A stretch of DNA of 64,000 nt from Collinsella sp. (GTDB taxonomy: Bacteria; Actinomycetota; Coriobacteriia; Coriobacteriales; Coriobacteriaceae), in the NCBI GenBank assembly GCA_019419455.1, contig DXZW01000009.1, positions 5,652 through 69,651 of the forward strand, read 5' to 3'. The notes beneath the pieces are model-generated. The model saw only the letters and a list, made by a program, of their open reading frames with translations. It had not been told where the DNA came from and made no database searches. The position numbers were made by a program, and so were the translations under genes. Shown one piece after another: positions 49,463-56,540 of the stretch (position 1 is its first letter; the number at the start of each line of letters is the position of its first letter).

Positions 49463-51412
49463 ATGGAGTCTTCCGCCTACCCGATGCTCTTTAGCCCGAT
49501 CAAGGTCGGTACGACCGAGGTCAAGAACCGCGTCTTTATGCCGCCGGTGTCCACGAACCTGGCCGATCATGGCTATGTGACCGACGACTTGGTTGATCAT
49601 TACCGTGCCCGTGCCAAGGGCGGCGTGGGCCTCATCATTACCGAGGTCGTGACGGTCGAGCCCACCTATACCTATCTGCCGGGTGACATGTGCTGCTACG
49701 ACGACACGTTTATCCCCGGCTGGGAAAAGCTCGCCGCAGCCGTCCACGAGTATGGCTGCAAGATCATGCCGCAGCTCTTCCATCCCGCCTACATGGCCTT
49801 TAACATTCCGGGCACGCCGCGCCTGATCGCTCCGTCCTTTGTGGGCCCGTCCTATGCCCGCGAGGCGCCGCGCCCCATCACGGTCGATGAGATCCACGAG
49901 CTCACGCATCAGTTTGGTGACGCTGCTGTGCGCATGCAGAAGGCCGGTGTCGACGGCGTCGAGGTCCATGCGGCACACGCCCACGGCATGCTCGGCGGCT
50001 TTTTGACCCCGCTCTATAACAAGCGCACCGACGAGTACGGCGGCTCGCTCGACGCCCGCATGCGCTTCCTGCTCGAGGTCATCGCCGAGATTCGCGAGCG
50101 CTGCGGCAAGGACTTTATCATCGACGTCCGTATCTCGGGCGACGAGTACACCGATGGCGGCCTGACCCTCAACGACATGATCTATGTCTCGCGTCGCTTG
50201 GAGAAGGCCGGCGTCGACATGATCCACGTGTCGGGCGGCACTACCATCAAGCGCGGCTCCGCCATTCCCGCCGCCGGTACGCAGCAGGCCTCGCACGCCG
50301 CCTGCTCGCGCGAGATCAAGAAGCATGTGAATATTCCCGTTGCCACGGTCGGCCGCATCAACGAGGCATGGATTGCCGAGGAACTGATCGAGGACGGCGC
50401 CGCCGACATCTGCATGATGGGCCGTGCCAATCTGTGCGATGCCGAGTTCTGCAATAAGGCCGCTGCCGGCAACACCGACGACATCCGCCCCTGCATCGGC
50501 TGTTTGCGCTGCCTGAACGGCATTATGTTTGGCAAGCGCATCTCCTGCACCGTCAACCCGGACGTGGAGCGCGACGAGGCCGGCTACGAGCCTGCCGCCG
50601 AGGCCAAGAACGTGCTCGTTGTGGGCGCTGGTCCTGCGGGCATGGAGGCAGCCTACATTGCCGCCAAGCGCGGCCATAACGTGGTGCTCGTGGATAAGCA
50701 GGACGAGCCGGGCGGCGAGATGCGCATTGCGGCCGTTCCGCCGGCAAAGCAGGAGCTCACGCGCGTGATCAAGTATCAGTACCGTCGCCTGGCCGAGGCC
50801 GGCGTCACGTGCGTCTTTGGTACCGAGCTTTCGGCCGAGGACATCCAGCGCGACTACGCGGGCTACGAGGTTGTCCTGGCTTATGGCGCCGAACCCATCG
50901 CCCCGGCCTTTATGCAGGGATTTAAGCAGGTCATGACGGCTGACGACCTGCTGGGTGGCAAGGCTTTCCCGGGCAAGAAGATCGTCATTGTGGGCGGCGG
51001 CACCGTTGGTTGCGAGACGGCCGATTACCTGGCCCCGTTGGTCAACGACCTGTCGCCGGCCAACCGCGATGTCACCGTCATCGAGATGACCAAGACGCTC
51101 GCCGCCAACGAGGGCGGCGCCGGCCGCGCGGTGCTCATCACGCGCATGCTCTCCAAGGGTGTTCACGTGCTGACCGAGGCCAAGGTGACCGAGATTACCG
51201 AGGACACCATCAGTTACGAAAAGGACGGCGAGGTCCACACCATCGCCGACGCCGACACGCTGGTGCTTGCCATGGGCTATCGTCCCAATACCAAGCTGGC
51301 CGACGACCTGGCTGCAGCCGGTATCGCCACCCACGTGTTGGGCGATGCCAACAAGTGCGGTAACATTCGCGACGCCATCGGCGATGGCTACAAGGTTGCC
51401 TGCGAGCTCTAG
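49463..51412 (+). CDS. OYE-type NADH:flavin oxidoreductase (2-enoate reductase-like)
   Basis: A 649-residue flavin and Fe-S enzyme. Residues 1-350 are an OYE-like TIM barrel (SPIKVGTTEVKNRVFMPPVS, HAAHAHGMLGGFLTPLYNKR, RTDEYGGSL). A 4Fe-4S segment follows (CIGCLRC, then a Cys in ISCTVNP). Next come an FAD site (VVGAGPAGMEAAYIAAKRG) and an NAD site (KKIVIVGGGTVGCETADYL). The family includes 2,4-dienoyl-CoA reductases, 2-enoate reductases, and bile-acid BaiCD/BaiH. It reduces an activated C=C bond, but the substrate is unknown. The ATG at 49463 follows GAAAGGAA. Confidence 0.9.
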   Translation: MESSAYPMLFSPIKVGTTEVKNRVFMPPVSTNLADHGYVTDDLVDHYRARAKGGVGLIITEVVTVEPTYTYLPGDMCCYDDTFIPGWEKLAAAVHEYGCKIMPQLFHPAYMAFNIPGTPRLIAPSFVGPSYAREAPRPITVDEIHELTHQFGDAAVRMQKAGVDGVEVHAAHAHGMLGGFLTPLYNKRTDEYGGSLDARMRFLLEVIAEIRERCGKDFIIDVRISGDEYTDGGLTLNDMIYVSRRLEKAGVDMIHVSGGTTIKRGSAIPAAGTQQASHAACSREIKKHVNIPVATVGRINEAWIAEELIEDGAADICMMGRANLCDAEFCNKAAAGNTDDIRPCIGCLRCLNGIMFGKRISCTVNPDVERDEAGYEPAAEAKNVLVVGAGPAGMEAAYIAAKRGHNVVLVDKQDEPGGEMRIAAVPPAKQELTRVIKYQYRRLAEAGVTCVFGTELSAEDIQRDYAGYEVVLAYGAEPIAPAFMQGFKQVMTADDLLGGKAFPGKKIVIVGGGTVGCETADYLAPLVNDLSPANRDVTVIEMTKTLAANEGGAGRAVLITRMLSKGVHVLTEAKVTEITEDTISYEKDGEVHTIADADTLVLAMGYRPNTKLADDLAAAGIATHVLGDANKCGNIRDAIGDGYKVACEL

Positions 51413-51436
51413 TTAACCCCTTTGCACCAATCGATT

Positions 51437-51488
51437 GCAAAAAGCGGCGGCTGCCCTGTGCGTTGGGCAGCCGCCGCCTGCGTTTTGC
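51437..51488. terminator. Bidirectional terminator after the OYE gene
   Basis: GCGGCGGCTGCCC pairs with GGGCAGCCGCCGC, extended by outer GCAAAA/TTTTGC. Confidence 0.8.
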
Positions 51489-51511
51489 CAAAGAAAGATT
51501 ATTGTCGGGCC

Positions 51512-51781
51512 CTAAATGCCTTTTGTTTCTGCTCCCTCCGCAATCATGTTGCGGTTGTAGACCAGGTGCAGATACATCGCATCGTGAGCGGCGGTGGGGC
51601 TGTGCGCCTCGATGGCGTCGGCCACACCGCGGTGCGTGCGGATGGTCTCCTCGACGAGCCTTTTGCCCGTTACATCGATAAAGAGGGGAACGGATGCCTT
51701 GAGCACACTCATCAGACGGGTAACGACGAGGTTTCCGCCATCCAAGGTGGCTACATGGAGTAGCGCCCATGCGCATCAAAT
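51512..51781 (-). pseudogene. C-terminal fragment of a GntR/FCD regulator
   Basis: The reading frame gives about 90 residues (ALLHVATLDGGNLVVTRLMS onward), ending HRGVADAIEAHSPTAAHDAM and HLVYNRNMI. This is the end of an FCD ligand-binding domain. A stop codon lies just upstream, and no winged-helix part is present. It may be the remains of a regulator for the neighbouring flavoenzyme gene. Expression from the TTG at 51745 is unlikely to be meaningful. Confidence 0.7.
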
Positions 51782-51807
51782 ATCTCCTCTCATAGATGCG
51801 CGGCACA

Positions 51808-51843
51808 AAGAGCCCCGAGCTCACACGAGCTCGGGGCCTTTTT
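51808..51843 (+). terminator. Hairpin between the GntR fragment and the repeat array
   Basis: GCCCCGAGCTC pairs with GAGCTCGGGGC around ACAC, followed by CTTTTT on the plus strand. Confidence 0.75.
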
Positions 51844-51995
51844 CGTCTGGATTGGGGACGCATAGCCGGACGAAAACAATTTGCGTCTGGTAATAAGCGT
51901 ACGAAAGCGCAATTTACGTCTTAATTTCGGACGCAAATCAAGACGAAAACCGTTTACGTCTGCTTTAAATCCGTACGAAAACGGTTTTCGTCTTG
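51841..51995. repeat. Array of four short palindromes (ACGAAAAC...GTTTTCGT type)
   Basis: Units at ~51868-51890, 51899-51922, 51940-51962 and 51973-51994 each read like ACGAAAACG/CGTTTTCGT with variation. They are separated by 8-17 bases. There are no CRISPR-like constant repeats or equal spacers. The array lies just beyond the ATPase stop codon. Confidence 0.65.
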
Positions 51996-52012
51996 CAGGG
52001 CAGTTGTCGTTT

Positions 52013-53104
52013 CTACAGTTCAACTTCCAGTTCGGCTTTGTGCTCGTAGAGGTAGTCGCGCATGTAGGGGATGGCAAATGAGACCTTGCCGTACGAAGGA
52101 GCCTCGATAATCGATTCTCTTAACAGGCGGCTGCGGACGGAGCTCACCTGTTGAGGCGTTTTGTTTAGGGCATCGGCAACCATGCTGGTCGAGCTCGTCT
52201 GCCCCAAAGACGCCATGCTCAGCAGATAAGCGATGCACGTGGGCGGAATGCGCTGCAGCGCGGGCTCAATCACCATGGCGCAGAAGCGTTCGCGTGCCGT
52301 TGCAATGCCACGCTCGGCTTCTTCTTCTCCAATAATCGCTGTATGTGCGCGTCTTGCCAACTGCCATGCGTAGTATCCAACGAGTTGGATCATGAAAGGA
52401 TAGCCTTGCGTTGCCTCGGCAAGTTGGCCGGCAATACCTGGCTGCAACTCCATGCCAGACGCTTCAATGGTTTCCTCGAGGGAGTACGACACTTCGGTTA
52501 CTGCCACAGCCTTCAGATCAAAGGGGAGGGCACGGCGCAAAAACGTAAGTGTCTTTCCGTTGATGATGCTTTCAATCATCGAAGGCAGCCCAGCAAAAAC
52601 AAAGGCGATATCAAGGTCTTCGCCGATAACCTGCTGAATCGCAATGGAGAGCGTTCGGACCTCATCGAGCTCTGCGTCTTGAACCTCGTCGAGAGTGATG
52701 AGCAGGCCATTTCCATTCTTGGATATTGTCTGTCTCATGGCGTCGCGTAGCGATGGGCCGATTCGCTCAATATCTATGCTGCCGATGGATATGCCAGCTA
52801 CGGTGGGCTCAAATCTGGCGTGTTTGGCCTGGAATTTGGGCTGCAGCTGTTCGAGAATGCGCTGGCAAAGTCCCTCGGTTGCGACCTCTTTTATGACCGT
52901 CCAGCCACGGCTTTGCGCCAAACGTGAGCACTCGTCAAGGAGGACCGTCTTGCCCGTTCCACGGACGCCGGCTATGCGCATTAGGCGCCCCGGGGCACCA
53001 GGCCCGTTGACGAGGCCCTCATTGAATTCTTCGAGCACATCTTCGCGGCCGATAATCGTGGGAGGTGTTTTACCTGCTGTGGGCTTAAAAGGGTTTGTTT
53101 GCAT
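52013..53104 (-). CDS. AAA-type ATPase with C-terminal winged helix (ORC/Cdc6-like class)
   Basis: A 363-residue protein. Walker A is GVRGTGKTVLLDE (residues ~45-57), and Walker B is LLITLDEVQDAE. A sensor-like FVFAGLPSM follows. The last ~80 residues (SMASLGQTSSTSMVADALNK, then VSSVRSRLLRESIIEAPSYG) look like a winged helix. Such proteins resemble archaeal ORC/Cdc6-type or MoxR-independent ATPases and are often of unknown role. The ATG at 53104 follows AAAGGTGG; a GTG at 53113 is possible. Its upstream region is a 10-bp tandem-repeat array. The gene is single, with lower GC than its neighbours. Confidence 0.83.
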   Translation of the reverse strand: MQTNPFKPTAGKTPPTIIGREDVLEEFNEGLVNGPGAPGRLMRIAGVRGTGKTVLLDECSRLAQSRGWTVIKEVATEGLCQRILEQLQPKFQAKHARFEPTVAGISIGSIDIERIGPSLRDAMRQTISKNGNGLLITLDEVQDAELDEVRTLSIAIQQVIGEDLDIAFVFAGLPSMIESIINGKTLTFLRRALPFDLKAVAVTEVSYSLEETIEASGMELQPGIAGQLAEATQGYPFMIQLVGYYAWQLARRAHTAIIGEEEAERGIATARERFCAMVIEPALQRIPPTCIAYLLSMASLGQTSSTSMVADALNKTPQQVSSVRSRLLRESIIEAPSYGKVSFAIPYMRDYLYEHKAELEVEL

Positions 53105-53120
53105 GTGAGCCACCTTTGCT

Positions 53121-53190
53121 CAAGATATAGCAAGATATAGCAAAGTATAGCAAGATATAGCAAAGTATAGTGAGATATAGCAAAGTAAGC
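53121..53190. repeat. 10-bp tandem repeats upstream of the ATPase gene
   Basis: Six tandem 10-mers with consensus CAARRTATAG, plus one partial copy, run without gaps. On the minus strand each gives a CTATAYYTTG with TATACT- or TATATC-like -10 boxes. The array ends 17 bases upstream of the ATG. The unit length equals about one helical turn. Confidence 0.9.
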
Positions 53191-53312
53191 GCTACTCGCG
53201 GGTTTTGCGGTGGTGCTATTTTCCAAATGCCGCGCGGATAAAGCGCTGGGCGAACAGCTTGTTGGCAACTCACGAGGGCTCGGGGTGCCAATTTGGGGTG
53301 CAGTAGTGCTGC

Positions 53313-53472
53313 GCCACGAAAAGGGCCTATCTACTACGTTTAAGCCGCAAGGGTCAACCATAGCCGGCTATTTTGAAAATCGATAAGCTCTCTACCAGCG
53401 GTTTTGTTTTTGCACTTTTCAGCATGGTCTGGGCTCTCCGCGTTAACGTAGTAGATGGGCCCCTTTTGTGGC
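53313..53472. repeat. Palindromic element, family III
   Basis: 28-base arms (GCCACGAAAAGGGCCTATCT... and ...GGGCCCCTTTTGTGGC) match at 25 positions and enclose ~104 bases. The arms share GGCCTATCTACTACGTT with the loop of family I copies (GGCCTTATCTACTCCGTA). No ORF is convincing inside. Confidence 0.75.
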
Positions 53473-53531
53473 AAGGGGCCGACCTGCGGCTCAGGGTAGC
53501 CAAAAAAGCCCCGTCCCAAAAAGACTGTTGG

Positions 53532-53600
53532 AAGTTGCGGTGGAATAGTTCCTGTTTTTGCTGCTGAAGGCTTTGAGCAGGAACTATTCCACCGCAACTT
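53532..53600. repeat. Palindromic element, family I, copy C
   Basis: A perfect 23-bp stem starts AAGTTGCGGTGGAATAG and ends CACCGCAACTT. The 23-base loop TTTTTGCTGCTGAAGGC (then TTTGAG) keeps the loop core of copies A and B. The stem top (GTTCCTG/CAGGAAC) differs from A and B (ACGGA/TCCGT) but stays paired. It lies 72 bases before a GntR-type gene. Confidence 0.88.
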
Positions 53601-53672
53601 ATGAGGGGGCGGGGGATGCGATAGTATTACGTGGTGATATTCGACAAACCGTGGGCTTCATTCGAGGGCTTT

Positions 53673-54365
53673 ATGGAACAACACCAGCATTATCAGAGCC
53701 TGCAAGACCAGGCATACAACGCATTGCGCTCCAAGATCATCTATGCCGAGCTCAGGCCCGGCACGCGCCTTTCGGCGATTGGTCTGGAAAAGGAGACGGG
53801 AATCGGGCGCACGCCCATTCGCGAGTCCTTTGTGCGCCTGCGCGAGCAGGAGCTGGTGGAAACGCGTCCCAAAAGCGGCACCTATGTCTCAAAAATCAGC
53901 ATGGAACGCGCCGAGAACGCCTGTTTCTTGCGCGAGAAACTCGAAAGAAGCGTACTCATTAAATGTTGTTCGTCTGCCACGCCCGAGCAAAAGCATCGGC
54001 TCGAGCAGATTCTTGCCGAGTCCGAGTCTCTCGACCATAGCGAAACGCGTCGTTTCTTTGACCTGGACAACCTGTTCCATGAGACGTGTTTTGCGATTGC
54101 CGGCCGTCACATGTTGTGGGATTGGATGAAGAGCGTCAATACGCATTTTGAGCGATACAACTGGTTGCGTATGGTGTCGCAAGATCTTGATTGGGAGCCG
54201 ATTCGTCGACAGCATCGCCGAATTCTCGAGGCCATTAAGAGGGGCGATACCGACACGGCGAGCTATCTGGCAGAGACACACCTGCACCTGATGCCCGAGG
54301 AGCAAGGCCCGGTTATTGCCTTGCATCCCGACTATTTTGAGCTGCCTAAAGACTCGTCTATCTAG
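53673..54365 (+). CDS. GntR-family regulator with FCD domain
   Basis: A 230-residue FadR-subfamily regulator. The winged helix includes LQDQAYNALRSKIIYAELRPG and GIGRTPIRESFVRLREQELVETRPKSGTYV in parts. The FCD domain has metal-ligand positions in DLDNLFHETCFAIAG and a late His region (RQHRRILEAIKRGDTDTASYLAETHLHL). Ligands of this family are usually sugar acids or other carboxylates. The target is not clear, as no enzyme gene is adjacent. It is an intact relative of the fragment at 51512. Confidence 0.87.
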   Translation: MEQHQHYQSLQDQAYNALRSKIIYAELRPGTRLSAIGLEKETGIGRTPIRESFVRLREQELVETRPKSGTYVSKISMERAENACFLREKLERSVLIKCCSSATPEQKHRLEQILAESESLDHSETRRFFDLDNLFHETCFAIAGRHMLWDWMKSVNTHFERYNWLRMVSQDLDWEPIRRQHRRILEAIKRGDTDTASYLAETHLHLMPEEQGPVIALHPDYFELPKDSSI

Positions 54366-54488
54366 CCCATCATCGCATCTGCTCGAGACGCAAAAACGAT
54401 GCTGCTCATCTGCAGCGTTTTGAAGCCGAGTTTTTAAAAAATGCCTAAAATGGCTCAGACTGCCGACAATTGGGAAACGGGGTGCGCT

Positions 54489-55511
54489 ATGGCGCAGATG
54501 AGGATTAAGGACATTGCTGCCGAGGCGGGCGTGAGCCCGGCCACGGTCTCGCGCTATCTCAACAACCGCCCCGGGCAGATGACCGAGGAAACCCGTGCTC
54601 GCATCGCGGCAGTTATCGAGCGCACCGGCTATCGTCCACGTGCCGCCGCGCGCAATCTGCGCAGCTCGCGTACCAACCTCATCGGCGTGATCTTGGCCGA
54701 CATTGCTAACCCGTTCTCCAGCGCCATGCTCGAAGGGCTTTCCGCTAGTGCCGCCGCGCGCGGCTGCTCGCTTATGACTGCCATTAGCGGCAATGATTCC
54801 GCCAAGGAAGCAGAGTCGCTCACCAGACTTATCGATGCCGGTGTGGACGGCCTGGTCGTCAACACCTGTGGCGGCAACGACAAGGCGATTGCCGCGGCTG
54901 CGGGACGCCTGCCCGTCGTGCTGCTCGACCGCGATGTTGCCGACGGCGGTGTCGATCTGGTGACCTCCAACAACCGTGAGCTGGTCGCCGGCCTGGTAGA
55001 CGCCTTGGCTGTCGCGGGCAGCGAGCGCCTGTGCCTGCTCACCGAGGCAAGCGACGACAGCCCTGTGCGTCGCGAGCGTGCCGAGGCCTTTGCCGACGAG
55101 CTTTCGCGCCGCGGTCTTGCGGGCGAGGTCGTCACCCTGGCCGACGGTGGCGTCGAGGGCGTCAGTCGCCTGGACGAGACCATCCGCGAGTATGCGGGTA
55201 AAAAGCTCGGCCTCATTGCCGTCAACGGCTTGGTTTTCCTGCGCCTGACCGAGGCGCTGGCCCAGCTGGGGCCCTCGTTGCCGGCGGGTCTCAAGATCGC
55301 GACGTTTGACGACTATCCCTGGAACCACGTGCTCTTTGGCGGTGTGACCACGGCCGCGCAGGACACCCTCACCATTGCCGAGCGCGTGGTCGAGCGCCTG
55401 TCCGAGCGCATCGACGTTGTTACCACTACGGTGGGCGATGCCGCAAAGCTCGCCCCCAAGCGCATCGAGATCCCCGGCCACATCGAACACCGCGCTTCGA
55501 CCTCGCGCTAG
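54489..55511 (+). CDS. LacI-family transcriptional regulator
   Basis: A 340-residue repressor-type protein. The N-terminal HTH is MRIKDIAAEAGVSPATVSRY with LNNRPGQMTEETRARI. The hinge (YRPRAAARNLRSSRTNLIGVI) leads to a periplasmic-binding-like ligand domain. It is in the KdgR-like branch by appearance (ADIANPFSSAMLEGL). No sugar operon is adjacent. I chose ATG 54489; ATG 54498 is also possible and no ribosome site is strong. Confidence 0.88.
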   Translation: MAQMRIKDIAAEAGVSPATVSRYLNNRPGQMTEETRARIAAVIERTGYRPRAAARNLRSSRTNLIGVILADIANPFSSAMLEGLSASAAARGCSLMTAISGNDSAKEAESLTRLIDAGVDGLVVNTCGGNDKAIAAAAGRLPVVLLDRDVADGGVDLVTSNNRELVAGLVDALAVAGSERLCLLTEASDDSPVRRERAEAFADELSRRGLAGEVVTLADGGVEGVSRLDETIREYAGKKLGLIAVNGLVFLRLTEALAQLGPSLPAGLKIATFDDYPWNHVLFGGVTTAAQDTLTIAERVVERLSERIDVVTTTVGDAAKLAPKRIEIPGHIEHRASTSR

Positions 55512-55513
55512 TT

Positions 55514-55543
55514 TGTGTGATAATATATAGACAATGTCATACA
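55514..55543 (+). promoter_or_regulatory. Promoter/operator of the MNT-HEPN toxin-antitoxin pair
   Basis: TGTGTGATA (55514-55522) and TGTCATACA (55535-55543) form an imperfect inverted repeat, 7 of 9 matched. GATAAT (55519-55524) is a good -10 inside it. AGGAGG follows just before the ATG. An RHH-containing antitoxin could bind here for autoregulation. Confidence 0.5.
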
Positions 55544-55553
55544 GGAGGTATCC

Positions 55554-56048
55554 ATGGCTGCGTCTGTACTGAGTGTACGAGTGGACTCGTCAATTAAAGA
55601 TTCATTTGCCGAGCTATGTGAAGAACTCGGCATGACTTCGTCTGTAGCGGTCAATATGTTTATGAGGCAGATGCTGCGCGAGCGCTCGCTGCCGTTTGTT
55701 CCTTCACTTGGTAAAAACTCTGCGAGCGAAAACGTCGCCGCAGACATTTTGGATATTGCTCAGATTGAGTCCGCCGTCCGCGAGGCGGCCAGCTCGATTC
55801 CCGCCATCAAAACCGTGATTCTTTTTGGCTCGTATGCTCGTGGCGAGGCGCGTGCCGATAGTGACATTGACTTGCGTCTCGAAGTCGATCGCGATCAGGG
55901 CTTTGGCCTTTTCGCGTTGTCGGCGTTTGGTGAGGCGGTGCGCAAAGAAACCGGGAGGCAGGTCGACCTCGTCTCGAGTGATCATCTTGATGACGATCTT
56001 GCCGCGGTAATCGAGCGCGAAGGAGTGATCCTTTATGATCGCGCGTAA
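55554..56048 (+). CDS. RelB/DinJ-like RHH domain fused to MNT nucleotidyltransferase (antitoxin)
   Basis: A 164-residue fusion. Residues ~1-48 resemble a RelB/DinJ ribbon-helix-helix antitoxin (LSVRVDSSIKDSFAELCEEL, then SSVAVNMFMRQMLRERSLPF). Residues ~75-164 are a minimal nucleotidyltransferase with LFGSYARGEARADSDIDLRL, the GSx(10)DxD motif. Classical MntA antitoxins of HEPN/MNT modules are only the nucleotidyltransferase and AMPylate the HEPN toxin. Here the DNA-binding domain is attached, so one protein could neutralise the toxin and repress the operon. The stop overlaps the HEPN gene by 14 bases. Confidence 0.88.
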   Translation: MAASVLSVRVDSSIKDSFAELCEELGMTSSVAVNMFMRQMLRERSLPFVPSLGKNSASENVAADILDIAQIESAVREAASSIPAIKTVILFGSYARGEARADSDIDLRLEVDRDQGFGLFALSAFGEAVRKETGRQVDLVSSDHLDDDLAAVIEREGVILYDRA

Positions 56049-56406
56049 GTCAGACGGCCTTCGCGCTCAAGAGGTTTTGGAAGCCATCTCTGAAACGAAC
56101 GAGCGCATCAGGGCTTTTGATATCACCGAGGACCAGTTTCTGCATGCGAATGACGTGCGGACGAGGGCGTTGGCGGACTCCCTTTTGACTTGTGCGCTTA
56201 GGGTGACGGAAGAAGCGGGCAAGTTGTCGGAACGCTCGCAGCGGCTTCATCCCGAAATCGAATGGCGTGGAATTATCGGCATGAGAAATTATCTTGCGCA
56301 TGATTACGGCAATGTCGACCGCTCGGTTGTATGGGATGCAGTGACGATGGAGTTCCCTACGCTGGAACGAGCTTGTAGACAAATTGTCTCCGAATCTGAA
56401 CGCTAG
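56035..56406 (+). CDS. HepT-like HEPN/DUF86 toxin
   Basis: A 123-residue all-helical protein of the HepT-like ribonuclease family. The catalytic Rx4HxY motif is intact: RNYLAHDY near residues 84-91. The preceding IEWRGIIGMRNYLAHDYG block is the usual HepT signature. It overlaps the MNT gene by 14 bases and starts with ATG behind GGAGTG. Such toxins cut RNA and are neutralised by AMPylation of the motif Tyr by the MNT partner. All features for activity seem present. Confidence 0.9.
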   Translation: MIARKSDGLRAQEVLEAISETNERIRAFDITEDQFLHANDVRTRALADSLLTCALRVTEEAGKLSERSQRLHPEIEWRGIIGMRNYLAHDYGNVDRSVVWDAVTMEFPTLERACRQIVSESER

Positions 56407-56540
56407 CCACTCGTTCGCAACTGCCTGTTCGCGCACGTTTTTTGAGCGCTTGATACGCTTTAACCCTGCGGAAACATTTTTCTGCGATAGTATCTGCGAT
56501 ATAGACCAGTCGAAACCCGCCCGAAAGAAAGGGGAGCGAC

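Noticed and set aside
49463..51412. A specific bile-acid (BaiCD/BaiH) or bilirubin reductase assignment for the flavoenzyme
   Set aside because: The domain layout fits many reductases, no bai genes or other pathway partners are near, and substrate-determining residues cannot be assigned by eye.
51841..53190. CRISPR-like array
   Set aside because: The 10-bp units have no spacers, and the ACGAAAAC palindromes vary in sequence and spacing. No cas gene is present.
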